Below, piece by piece: positions 46,287-53,895 of a stretch of DNA of 64,000 nt. This DNA is from JANSWP01 sp041941305. GTDB taxonomy: Bacteria > Bacteroidota > Bacteroidia > Chitinophagales > Saprospiraceae. Numbering within the stretch: position 1 is the first letter of the stretch; each line of letters begins with the position of its first letter. Under the pieces are notes generated by a model. That model made no database searches and had not been told where the DNA came from. It saw only the letters and a list, made by a program, of their open reading frames with translations. The stretch spans positions 1 through 64,000 of the forward strand of contig JBGTQJ010000016.1 of NCBI GenBank assembly GCA_041941305.1. The letters are read 5' to 3'. The translations under genes were made by a program, and so were the position numbers.

Positions 46287-46309
46287 GGGCGCATTTGCGC
46301 CCCCCTTTT
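46287..46309 (+). terminator. Terminator of the symporter gene
   Basis: GGGCGCA (46287-46293) pairs with TGCGCCC (46296-46302), followed by CCCTTTT. The GC-rich stem in AT-rich DNA stands out, but the T run is short. Confidence 0.6.
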
Positions 46310-46356
46310 CGTCTTCACTTGGTTTTATCTTGGTTTTTTTTTCTTAGTGTTTCATG

Positions 46357-46388
46357 AAAAAAACGAGGGTCGGACCTTTGCCGACCCT
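46357..46388 (-). terminator. Minus-strand intrinsic terminator
   Basis: On the minus strand AGGGTCGG (46388-46381) pairs with CCGACCCT (46373-46366) across a seven-base loop, then CG and seven T residues (46363-46357). It would end the candidate small RNA and any read-through from the kinase gene. Confidence 0.75.
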
Positions 46389-46459
46389 ATTGTTCTCAAT
46401 TGGTTGTCTTGAAAATGAGTGCTTTAATTCTTAAGAGTGTCCTACAGTGTTTCAAAGTG
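46357..46459 (-). ncRNA. Candidate small RNA of about 100 bases
   Basis: A consensus promoter (46466-46497, minus) and an intrinsic terminator (46357-46388, minus) frame about 100 bases with no ORF. The predicted RNA begins near GCACTTTGAAACACTG and ends in the GGGTCGG hairpin and U tail. It matches neither tRNA nor the 4.5S core as far as I can see. It lies downstream of the LytS-like kinase on the same strand, but has its own promoter. Expression is not proven. Confidence 0.45.
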
Positions 46460-46465
46460 CTGACA

Positions 46466-46497
46466 CAAAGATAGAGGACCAATACATATATTACAAA
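46466..46497 (-). promoter_or_regulatory. Promoter of the candidate small RNA
   Basis: On the minus strand TTTG (46497-46494), a 20-base spacer and TATCTTTG (46473-46466) match the Bacteroidota consensus in both boxes. No gene starts downstream, which points to a non-coding transcript. Confidence 0.6.
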
Positions 46498-46656
46498 GCA
46501 TAATGTGAGAATGGTCTGTTTAAGCGAGTATTCGGTCAATATTGAGCGGTAAACTGAAAAATAAAGAATATATATGAATAAAAAAATAGTAAAGAGTTGC
46601 TTAATTTCCTCGGAATGTTATTGTTTTATTACGCTTTTTCACCTAGAAATAACTAC

Positions 46657-47991
46657 TTAGCCAATGGGTAGATTTATCAAAACTTTGGTTCCAACAGCTT
46701 TGCCATTTTCAGGATCTTTTAAATCCACTACCTCTACATTAGCAGACAAACCATATAATTGATTGGTTCTTTGAATTCTGTCTTTAGTGATTTTCATTCC
46801 TACTGATTGGTGAGAAGTGGCCAGTCTTGTGTTTAGTGATCGGGATTTTTCACGTCCAATTCCATTATCTTCAATAATAAATTGTATCGTACCATTATCT
46901 TTTAGAATGCCTATTTCCAGTTTTCCTCTTCCATCATCTTTATGCATTAATCCGTGCCATATGGCATTTTCTACGTATGGCTGTAGGATGAGCGGGGGAA
47001 TTTCGATATCATCTGCATTTACATTTTTATCCAGATCAATGGAATAATCAAATTTATCATTGAATCTGAAATTCTCCATCTCGATATACAACTTTAATGC
47101 CTCCAATTCATCTGCCAGGCATACCATTTTACTTTTGGAGTTATTTAGTATGAGTCGAATCAACCTGGAGAATTTTGTCAAAAAGACTGATGCCGTCTTA
47201 GCATCATTTTGAACCATGTATAGTTTTATAGAATTCAATACATTGAATAGAAAGTGGGGGTTCATCTGGGCACGCAATGCTTTCATTTCAATTTCGGCTA
47301 TCCTTTTATTGTATTCCGCTTCCAGATTTTGCTGGATAATAGCATTTTGTTTTTCAAGTATTTTTTCATTGGTAAATTGCTTTACCCTTAAATTATATTG
47401 GTAGGAAGCAATGATGTATACAGGAAATCCGATACCCAGAATTTCAATAATTAAAGCCACCATTGTAACCGGATCTTCCCTATGGATATATACAATCCCA
47501 ATTATTACAAGTATTGCACTAAGCAGGTTAACGATATCTCTGGTTTTTTTATCCAGACTAAATACCAGATTGGCAATAATCATATAGGCAGCAAATGTTA
47601 CTAAGCCTCTTTTGTCTATAGAACCTAAAACAGACATTGGAACCAGTGATAATCCCATAATTATCAAACAAGCAAGAAGCATATATTTGTATTTGCCATA
47701 ATTGCCAGTCTTAATTGCATCGAAATTCTTATAAATATAATATCCAGGGAACACTAAAAACCCGAGCAAAAGATGCGTAATGGATAACCCAACATAAACA
47801 GGAGTTTCAAAATACTCACCAGTGGAAATTCTTTGGATATCTAAAACCGATAATAAAAGAAAGAAAAGAACACCCAATCCTGAAATGATGACAATATTTT
47901 CAGCATTACTTTGATTTATCAGTCGTTGAAACTCTGCTTTATACTCATCATCAAGCTTAATTTTGAAGGTTTCGATGAATGTGTTTAGCAT
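46657..47991 (-). CDS. LytS/YehU-type sensor histidine kinase
   Basis: A 444-residue membrane kinase. Residues about 30-200 hold six hydrophobic helices forming the sensor. A coiled-coil linker (about 203-240) leads to the His_kinase domain with the phospho-acceptor His246 in QMNPHFLFNVLNSIK. The HATPase domain follows, with the N-box PYVENAIWHG and the G-box EDNGIGREKS. It has no recognisable extracellular ligand domain, so the signal is unknown. It lies 158 bases downstream of the LytTR regulator on the same strand; the pair forms a two-component system. Confidence 0.92.
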   Translation of the reverse strand: MLNTFIETFKIKLDDEYKAEFQRLINQSNAENIVIISGLGVLFFLLLSVLDIQRISTGEYFETPVYVGLSITHLLLGFLVFPGYYIYKNFDAIKTGNYGKYKYMLLACLIIMGLSLVPMSVLGSIDKRGLVTFAAYMIIANLVFSLDKKTRDIVNLLSAILVIIGIVYIHREDPVTMVALIIEILGIGFPVYIIASYQYNLRVKQFTNEKILEKQNAIIQQNLEAEYNKRIAEIEMKALRAQMNPHFLFNVLNSIKLYMVQNDAKTASVFLTKFSRLIRLILNNSKSKMVCLADELEALKLYIEMENFRFNDKFDYSIDLDKNVNADDIEIPPLILQPYVENAIWHGLMHKDDGRGKLEIGILKDNGTIQFIIEDNGIGREKSRSLNTRLATSHQSVGMKITKDRIQRTNQLYGLSANVEVVDLKDPENGKAVGTKVLINLPIG

Positions 47992-48149
47992 GTTTGTCTA
48001 TGTTTTGTAGTTTTCCGGTTAATCTGGAATTCACTCAATGAATTATTCTTGAAATTTAGGAAACCTATTGATTTTCAAACGAAATGAAGATCCTGAGTCC
48101 CTGAAATTCCGGAAATATGTAAATGCTTTTTTTGTTTTATGGCTATTAA

Positions 48150-48902
48150 TCAGCCAAAATGCTTTAATAATTCTTCTTTTTTAGTTCTTGAGACTTTTAC
48201 CTGGTCACCATTGGACATTATCAAATACCCTCCATCTGATTTAATGTAATTAGCTATCTCGTTTAAATTGACGATAAACGAATTGTGTACTCTGTAAAAT
48301 TGAAAGTCAGTGAGCATTTCACCAACTTCTTTAAGGGTTCTTGAAATCAAAAGTGGTTTACCATCATCTAAAATCACTCTTGTGTAATTGTTATCGGATT
48401 GACAATAGAGGATTTGGTTAATTTTCACAAAAACATACCCCTCGTAAGTGGGAAGCGCAATGTTTTTTACCCCATTCTTTTTCGAACTACTTACCTGATC
48501 CATTAAGACCTCCAGATGCCTTGAATCAACTTTAGAATGGAGCTGCTTTTTTTCACTTACTTTATCTATAGCAACTCTGAGTTCTTCTCCATCAATAGGT
48601 TTCAATAAATAATCTACAGCACTGATCTTAAATGCTTTTACAGCATATTCATCATATGCCGTTGTGAAAATTACCTCAAAATTTACCTCAGGTACTAAAT
48701 CCAGCATTTCAAATCCATTCATATAGGGCATCTCTACATCCAGGAACACCAAATCCGGATGCAAGTCCTTTATTGCTTTTAAGCCATCTTTCCCAGTTTC
48801 GCACTTAGCTAGAATGTTGACCTCCGGGCAAGTATTTTGTAATTCCCATTCCAACATTTTCAGACAGTTGGATTCATCGTCTATTAGTATAGCTTTCAGC
48901 AT
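48150..48902 (-). CDS. LytTR family response regulator
   Basis: A 250-residue cytosolic regulator. The receiver domain (1-120) has the acidic pocket LIDDES, phospho-acceptor Asp55 in LVFLDVEMP, Thr in FTTAYDEYA and Lys in LLKPID. The LytTR DNA-binding domain (about 145-248) has YCQSDNNYTRVIL and FYRVHNSFIVNLN. Partners in this family bind paired direct repeats upstream of target genes. The cognate kinase is next in the operon. Targets cannot be assigned, although the nearby symporter is a candidate by proximity only. Confidence 0.93.
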   Translation of the reverse strand: MLKAILIDDESNCLKMLEWELQNTCPEVNILAKCETGKDGLKAIKDLHPDLVFLDVEMPYMNGFEMLDLVPEVNFEVIFTTAYDEYAVKAFKISAVDYLLKPIDGEELRVAIDKVSEKKQLHSKVDSRHLEVLMDQVSSSKKNGVKNIALPTYEGYVFVKINQILYCQSDNNYTRVILDDGKPLLISRTLKEVGEMLTDFQFYRVHNSFIVNLNEIANYIKSDGGYLIMSNGDQVKVSRTKKEELLKHFG

Positions 48903-49117
48903 ATGCCGGCATATTTTTTATTTTTTTGCTAAGATAATTCAATTCGGGAGTTTCGCCTAAAGCTAGGAAAATAAATATGGTAGCCATCCCAAAATAAGGA
49001 AAAAACATAGGTCTCATATTTTCGTTTTTCTATTTTTTGATTTTTTCCTTTTTTTGTTTTCGGAAAGGACAAATGGGGAGCTGGTGGGTGAAAATCAAAT
49101 TCTCTCAAATCTTTTTC

Positions 49118-49125
49118 TATTTTTG
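49118..49125 (+). promoter_or_regulatory. Possible -7 box of lolD
   Basis: TATTTTTG fits TAnnTTTG and lies 18 bases before the ATG at 49144. No -33 TTG was found at the usual spacing. Confidence 0.35.
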
Positions 49126-49143
49126 GCTCTCTAATTCTCAATC

Positions 49144-49800
49144 ATGATTTTAGCAAAGAATATTCATAAATCCTACCATGATCTCCATGTGCTGAAAGGA
49201 GTTGATCTGGAGATAATAAAAGGAGAGATAGTTTCGATTGTAGGAAAGTCTGGCGCCGGGAAGAGTACCTTATTGCACATTTTGGGTACCTTGGATCAAG
49301 CAGACAAAGGGGAAGTGATAATCAATGAAACTAAGGTTAAAGTATTAAAGTCCAATGAATTAGCACTTTTTCGTAATGAAAATATTGGATTTGTATTTCA
49401 ATTTCATCACTTGCTGCCTGAATTTACTGCCTTAGAAAATGTGATTATTCCTGGCTTAATTCAAAAACAAACAGAAGATACTGTAAAAAAGAGGGCAGTT
49501 GAACTTTTAGATTATTTGGGGCTGTCTGAACGATTGACCCACAAACCTGGGCAATTATCTGGTGGAGAACAACAACGGGTAGCTGTTGCAAGAGCATTAA
49601 TGAATAATCCTTCTGTTGTATTTGCAGATGAACCTTCCGGAAACCTGGATTCTACATCTTCCACAGAATTGCACGAATTACTTTTCAAATTAAGAGACGA
49701 CTTTCAACAAACCTTTGTCATCGTAACTCATAACAAGGAATTAGCAAAAATGAGCGATAGGATTTTAGAAATGCAGGATGGTTATCTGGAACAAAAATAG
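49144..49800 (+). CDS. lolD: LolD-like ABC transporter ATP-binding protein
   Basis: A 218-residue ATPase of the MacB/LolD group. It has Walker A GKSGAGKSTLL, the signature LSGGEQQRVAVARAL, Walker B VVFADEPSGNLDS and the H-loop VTHNKELA. The family powers extraction of lipoproteins from the inner membrane (LolCDE) or related export. No permease gene is adjacent, which is common for lolD in Bacteroidota but leaves the partner unproven. MacB-type ATPases share these motifs, so the symbol is provisional. Confidence 0.82.
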   Translation: MILAKNIHKSYHDLHVLKGVDLEIIKGEIVSIVGKSGAGKSTLLHILGTLDQADKGEVIINETKVKVLKSNELALFRNENIGFVFQFHHLLPEFTALENVIIPGLIQKQTEDTVKKRAVELLDYLGLSERLTHKPGQLSGGEQQRVAVARALMNNPSVVFADEPSGNLDSTSSTELHELLFKLRDDFQQTFVIVTHNKELAKMSDRILEMQDGYLEQK

Positions 49801-49804
49801 AACT

Positions 49805-49894
49805 ATGAGACAACAAAGAAATGATGAAAAGCGAATTCAGGATTTTATTAAAATACTAGCTGAATTAGATACCCTTTTGATTGTTAAATTTTAG
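49805..49894 (+). CDS. Possible 29-residue small protein
   Basis: An ATG at 49805, four bases after the lolD stop, opens a frame of 29 codons (MRQQRNDEKRIQDFIKIL...) ending at TAG (49892-49894), which overlaps the upstream TTG start option of the next gene. The sequence is amphipathic and charged. There is no homology I can recall and no sign of conservation from one genome, so it may be chance. Confidence 0.2.
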   Translation: MRQQRNDEKRIQDFIKILAELDTLLIVKF

Positions 49895-49898
49895 AACC

Positions 49899-50792
49899 TT
49901 GAAAAAACTATTGGTAACTGGGGCATCTGGATTTTTGGGTTGGCACATATGCCATCACGCCCAAAAAGAATGGGAAATAACAGGAACATGGAATTCAAAT
50001 AAACGCGGACTGAAAAAAGGCATCAGAAATTTTCAGGTTGATTTGACAAAAAAGAAACTGACCCTCAAAATTCTGGGTAGTATAAAGCCAGATGCCATCC
50101 TTCATCTCGCAGCCCAATCAAGCACAGGTTTTTGTGAAAATTATCCTGAATTATCATTCCTAATAAATTATCAGGTTACAAAGACACTTACCGAATTTAG
50201 CATTGAGTCTAAGATCCCATTTCTATTTGTATCAAGTGGACAAGTCTTTGACGGTTTAAAAGAAGAATATCATGAACTTGATATACCAAATCCGCAAAAT
50301 GTTTATGGTCAGCACAAATTTCTATCAGAGCAATTTATTCTACAAAATTATCCTGAAGCTATTATATGTAGGGTTCCAGTGATGTATGGTTTTGGGGGAA
50401 ATCATCATCGAAATTTCATGAAAGAATGGTTGATGAAATGGAAAAAAGATCAATCGGTCACAGCATTTCATGACGAAATCCGAAGTTTTTTAAGTGGAAG
50501 GAATGCTGCTGAAGGATTATTTTTACTTTTAAACAAAGTCGAAAAAGGGATTTTTCACATTGGAGGAAAAGATCCTATGAGCAGGGTCGATTTCGCAAAA
50601 ATGATTAGAAGACTTTTCCAAGTGACCAGGGGTTCTCTTATCGAAAAGAGCCAGAGGGAGATTAAATTTGCTGCTTATAGACCACCACAAGTCGTATTTA
50701 AAAACTTAAAGGTAAGAGATTTAGGCTTCGAGACTCAGTCTATAGAGCATGAACTGGCTATTTTAACTCAACAAAGCAATTGGGGGATATAA
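49899..50792 (+). CDS. RmlD-like NAD(P)-dependent sugar-nucleotide reductase/epimerase
   Basis: A 297-residue protein of the extended short-chain dehydrogenase family. It has the Rossmann motif VTGASGFLGWH, the segment ILHLAAQSSTG and the catalytic Tyr-x-x-x-Lys in YGQHK. It is close in pattern to dTDP-4-dehydrorhamnose reductase (RmlD), but no other rml gene is near, so the sugar is unknown. No ATG fits: the likely start is TTG at 49899 (then KKLLVTG), with another TTG at 49881. It probably follows lolD on one transcript and converges with the cryptochrome gene. Confidence 0.8.
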   Translation: MKKLLVTGASGFLGWHICHHAQKEWEITGTWNSNKRGLKKGIRNFQVDLTKKKLTLKILGSIKPDAILHLAAQSSTGFCENYPELSFLINYQVTKTLTEFSIESKIPFLFVSSGQVFDGLKEEYHELDIPNPQNVYGQHKFLSEQFILQNYPEAIICRVPVMYGFGGNHHRNFMKEWLMKWKKDQSVTAFHDEIRSFLSGRNAAEGLFLLLNKVEKGIFHIGGKDPMSRVDFAKMIRRLFQVTRGSLIEKSQREIKFAAYRPPQVVFKNLKVRDLGFETQSIEHELAILTQQSNWGI

Positions 50793-50813
50793 ATCAACGA
50801 TTAATAGGTGGAA

Positions 50814-52244
50814 TTAAAAAATACTTACCATTGCTTTAGGATAATCATAGCCTGGTTTGAAATTTAACGTATTTTGATCTTCGTCGGATAATTCATTGAG
50901 TTTGTGAATTTTGTCATTTGGCAAATCCTTGAGTTCAGGCAACCATGTTTTGACATACTCTCCATGAGGGTCAAACTTTTTTGCCTGGCTTAAAACATTT
51001 ATTTTCCTATCTTCCTTGTGGTCGTCTCCAATTCCTGCAATTAAATTCCAATTGACCCAATTGCTGCATGGGTCATAATCGATCAACAAACTTTCAAAAT
51101 ATTCTGCCCCAATTTGCCAATTTATATTTAAATTATTCACCAAAAAACTAGCAGCATTTCTTCTTCCAATATTTGATATATAGCCAGTAAGGTTTAATTC
51201 TTTCATAATTGCATCAACAAAAGGGATTCCTGTACGGCCATCTTTCCAAATTTGAAAGATTGTCATGTCGTTCTTCCATGCATTGTTGGGCTTTTCAATT
51301 ATTCCGCCTCGCCTAAATATATTATTCCCGTGTTTCTTTCCCATAAATCGTAAAAAGTCTCTATACATCAACTCATGAAACAAATCTGTAGTAGATTTAT
51401 CTTTTCCAAAATTTGCTTCAAATTCCAACAGTTTTTGATAAATCAATTTTGGAGATAAACAACCTTGAGCCAACCAGGGAGATAGCTTGGTAGAACCGAC
51501 TGTGTGAAAGAGTGAATTCTTGGAATTCTTATATTCAAGTGGTTGATTTTCAGGAGATTTAAAATAAATGTCAAGCCTCTTAAGAGCCTCAGATTCACCT
51601 CCTTTAAAATGATAAGCAACTCGTTTATCATACTCGAAATCTAAATATCCGAAAGTTTCTAAATCAGGAAGTTTCCCAATGTCCAAATTTTCTGGAATTT
51701 GGGAAATGCTCTCATGGGGAGAGGGTAGGGGTGCTCTAATTTTTACAAACCTTTCTACTTCTTTTCTAAAGTGGGAAAAAATATCAGGCGTATGAGTAAT
51801 GGGAAAAGGCAAATCAGCTGTATAATAAAGCATTTTGCCTCTTGAAAATCTTATCTCTTGCCCTACTGACCAAAGATTTTTTTCAAGAGCATCTTGGACT
51901 GCTTCTTCTTCATGTGTCCGTTCTCTATTGCAAAAGACCCAACTTGTTTTACATTTTCTTGCAATTTTCAGGATTTCTACTTCTGGTTTTCCTATGCGGA
52001 TAATCAAATTAGATCCAAGATTTTGAAGTGAATTCCTTAAATCCTTGATTGACTCTAAAATAAATTTTAACCGATACTTGTTGGTTTTTGGAAATCCCGA
52101 CTTTGTCATCCCTGAAAAGACCCTTTCATCAAAAACATATACAGGAATAACAGATTCGCAATATTTTATTGCTTCAGTGAGTGCTTCATTATCATGAAGC
52201 CTGAGATCCTGGCGAAACCATATGATACCTTTTCGTTTATCCAT
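50814..52244 (-). CDS. Cryptochrome DASH / photolyase family flavoprotein
   Basis: A 476-residue protein. The N-terminal antenna-binding domain begins IIWFRQDLRLHDNEAL. The C-terminal FAD domain has GSTKLSPWLAQGCLSPK, LMYRDFLRFMGKKHG and RTGIPFVDAIMKELN. The segment WVNWNLIAGIGDDHKEDR is characteristic of the DASH branch, whose members repair cyclobutane pyrimidine dimers mainly in single-stranded DNA and may also sense blue light. The length is typical. It is cytosolic and monocistronic, with a -7-like box at 52290-52297. Confidence 0.9.
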   Translation of the reverse strand: MDKRKGIIWFRQDLRLHDNEALTEAIKYCESVIPVYVFDERVFSGMTKSGFPKTNKYRLKFILESIKDLRNSLQNLGSNLIIRIGKPEVEILKIARKCKTSWVFCNRERTHEEEAVQDALEKNLWSVGQEIRFSRGKMLYYTADLPFPITHTPDIFSHFRKEVERFVKIRAPLPSPHESISQIPENLDIGKLPDLETFGYLDFEYDKRVAYHFKGGESEALKRLDIYFKSPENQPLEYKNSKNSLFHTVGSTKLSPWLAQGCLSPKLIYQKLLEFEANFGKDKSTTDLFHELMYRDFLRFMGKKHGNNIFRRGGIIEKPNNAWKNDMTIFQIWKDGRTGIPFVDAIMKELNLTGYISNIGRRNAASFLVNNLNINWQIGAEYFESLLIDYDPCSNWVNWNLIAGIGDDHKEDRKINVLSQAKKFDPHGEYVKTWLPELKDLPNDKIHKLNELSDEDQNTLNFKPGYDYPKAMVSIF

Positions 52245-52289
52245 AACCAGAAATTTTTATAATTAAAACACTCTAAGTTTACAGATAAA

Positions 52290-52297
52290 CAAAGATA
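52290..52297 (-). promoter_or_regulatory. Possible -7 box of the cryptochrome gene
   Basis: The minus strand reads TATCTTTG, an exact -7 match, 46 bases before the ATG at 52244. The -33 element is not clear. Confidence 0.4.
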
Positions 52298-52829
52298 ATT
52301 GAGAATTGCTTATAAGAATAGATTAATTAGAATTTGTTTAAATAAGCTTCTCTTCCACTTAACATGGAATAGGAAATTAATTTCATGTTTGAGCGAATTT
52401 TGGTGATATACAGATTAGCAGTTTTGTAATAAACCCATAACGAAGTTTTGTAATTAAGCTTCAGTCTTTACAGGAAATTACGAATTGCAAGCACCGTACT
52501 ATATGATTTACCTACCGTTTCTTTTGTAAAAATGACCGTTTTCTTGAATTTTGGACAAAAATTATTTTTTTAAATAATAAGTATGTTATATCTTAGTCCG
52601 ACAATTGCACCCCGACACTAAACATACTGAGAAAACTATTGATTTTTGAAAACTGCACACATCCCGCCACGAAAATTGTCCTGATTTAGTGGTTTTTCAG
52701 AAAGTCACTTCTTCATTAAGGAAACGGTTGTTTATCTTTTTTGAAGAATTCCTTTTTAGAAGGCTTAAGTATTTTTGAAGGGATTAATTTACTTTACTGT
52801 AGGAGAAAAATAGGGGTGCAATTTTTTTT

Positions 52830-52873
52830 AAAAAGCATGAAGTATTTTCAATAAATACTTCATGCTTTTTTTT
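52830..52873 (+). terminator. Strong orphan terminator hairpin
   Basis: A perfect 18-base stem (52830-52847 with 52853-52870), loop TCAAT, is followed by T residues on the plus strand; on the minus strand it also ends in T runs. No annotated gene ends nearby. A TATTTTTG box at 52770-52777 would start a transcript of roughly 90 bases ending here. Confidence 0.65.
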
Positions 52874-53120
52874 GTAACTTAATTACTGTTTTAAATGTTT
52901 GATTATTAACAATTTACGACCTTTTGTTCGTTAAAATGTTGAATTTAAAACTACGGCTAAATCAAATTCTTCAAACCAAACTTCCTGCGAAGCTCAAAAA
53001 TTTTGATCTTCCCGAAAAGTACCATTATAAGAAAGCCCAGTTTTGTAGATGATGTCCTGATATTAACAGGATTTTTATTTAATGAATTATTGGTTTTAAA
53101 GGCATAAAAATCCTTCTCTT

Positions 53121-53154
53121 AATTACCTTTGGTTTTCATTAATCAAAGGTAATT
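53121..53154 (+). promoter_or_regulatory. Hairpin immediately upstream of bshB1
   Basis: AATTACCTTTG (53121-53131) pairs perfectly with CAAAGGTAATT (53144-53154), followed by TTGTTTTT and the ATG at 53163. It may be a terminator or a leader hairpin controlling bshB1 expression or translation. Confidence 0.5.
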
Positions 53155-53162
53155 TTGTTTTT

Positions 53163-53891
53163 ATGAAGATAGATATTCTTGCTGTGGGTGTACATCCAGA
53201 TGACGTAGAATTGAGCTGTTCAGGTACATTACTTCACCACATTTCACTTGGAAAAAAGGTGGGTTTATTGGATTTGACCAGAGGTGAATTGGGCACAAGA
53301 GGCAATGCTGACATTAGAGACCAGGAAGCATTAAATGCAAGCAAACTTATGGGTGCGGAGTTTCGGATCAATTTAAGCCTACCGGACGGCTTTTTTACCT
53401 ACAATAAAACGGATATGCTTAAGGTCATTCGGGTTATTCGAAAACATCAACCTGAAATCGTTTTGGCTAATGCTTTGGATGATCGACACCCAGACCATGG
53501 TAGAGCCGCAAAATTTACTGCTGATGCCTGTTTTTATTCAGGGTTGGTCAAGGTAGAAACAATTGAGGATGGGGATTTGCAAAAAAGGTGGAGACCAAAA
53601 GCGGTATATCATTATATTCAAGATAGAAATCTGACTCCCGATTTTGTTGTGAACATAAGTCCCTTCATTGAAAAAAAGATGGAGTTGATACGGGCTTTTC
53701 GGTCTCAGTTTTTTAACCCAAATGCTATTGAGTATAAAAATGAATTGCAGTCTCCCATTTCTGGACATTCATTTTTAGAATTTATAAAAGCCAAGGGTCG
53801 TGTATTTGGAAGACCCATTGGAGTAGAATATGCAGAGGGTTTTAACGTAGTAAGAACACCTGGTGTGAATGATTTATTTGCCCTGGTTTAA
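53163..53891 (+). CDS. bshB1: Bacillithiol biosynthesis deacetylase BshB1
   Basis: A 242-residue zinc-dependent deacetylase of the PIG-L/LmbE family, which removes acetate from N-acetylglucosaminyl-malate in bacillithiol synthesis. The zinc ligands are His11 and Asp14 in GVHPDDVE and His112 in RHPDHGRA. LTRGELGTRGNADIRDQEA and LPDGFF are typical of BshB1 rather than the related Bca. Length and start are standard. Bacillithiol is the low-molecular-weight thiol of many Bacteroidota. bshA and bshC are not in this window. Confidence 0.94.
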   Translation: MKIDILAVGVHPDDVELSCSGTLLHHISLGKKVGLLDLTRGELGTRGNADIRDQEALNASKLMGAEFRINLSLPDGFFTYNKTDMLKVIRVIRKHQPEIVLANALDDRHPDHGRAAKFTADACFYSGLVKVETIEDGDLQKRWRPKAVYHYIQDRNLTPDFVVNISPFIEKKMELIRAFRSQFFNPNAIEYKNELQSPISGHSFLEFIKAKGRVFGRPIGVEYAEGFNVVRTPGVNDLFALV

Positions 53892-53895
53892 ATTT

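Larger units (their letters stand above)
46257..46656. other. Convergent intergenic region with two terminators and an RNA promoter
   Basis: This 400-base gap lies between the symporter and the histidine kinase, which converge. It holds the symporter terminator (46287-46309, plus), a minus-strand terminator (46357-46388) and a minus-strand consensus promoter (46466-46497), which together outline a candidate small RNA. The rest (46500-46656) shows nothing recognisable. Confidence 0.65.
52245..53162. other. Longest intergenic region, with strong hairpins
   Basis: This 918-base gap lies between divergent genes. It contains the -7-like box of the cryptochrome gene (52290-52297), an 18-base perfect stem with a T run (52830-52873), a weak five-base terminator-like hairpin (53055-53071) and the hairpin in front of bshB1 (53121-53154). 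A short direct repeat, AGTTTTGTAAT, occurs twice near 52420 and 52450. No ORF or tRNA was seen; one or more small RNAs are possible. Confidence 0.6.

Noticed and set aside
46357..46459. 4.5S (SRP) RNA
   Set aside because: The conserved GGAAGCAGC-type loop is absent, although the size would fit.
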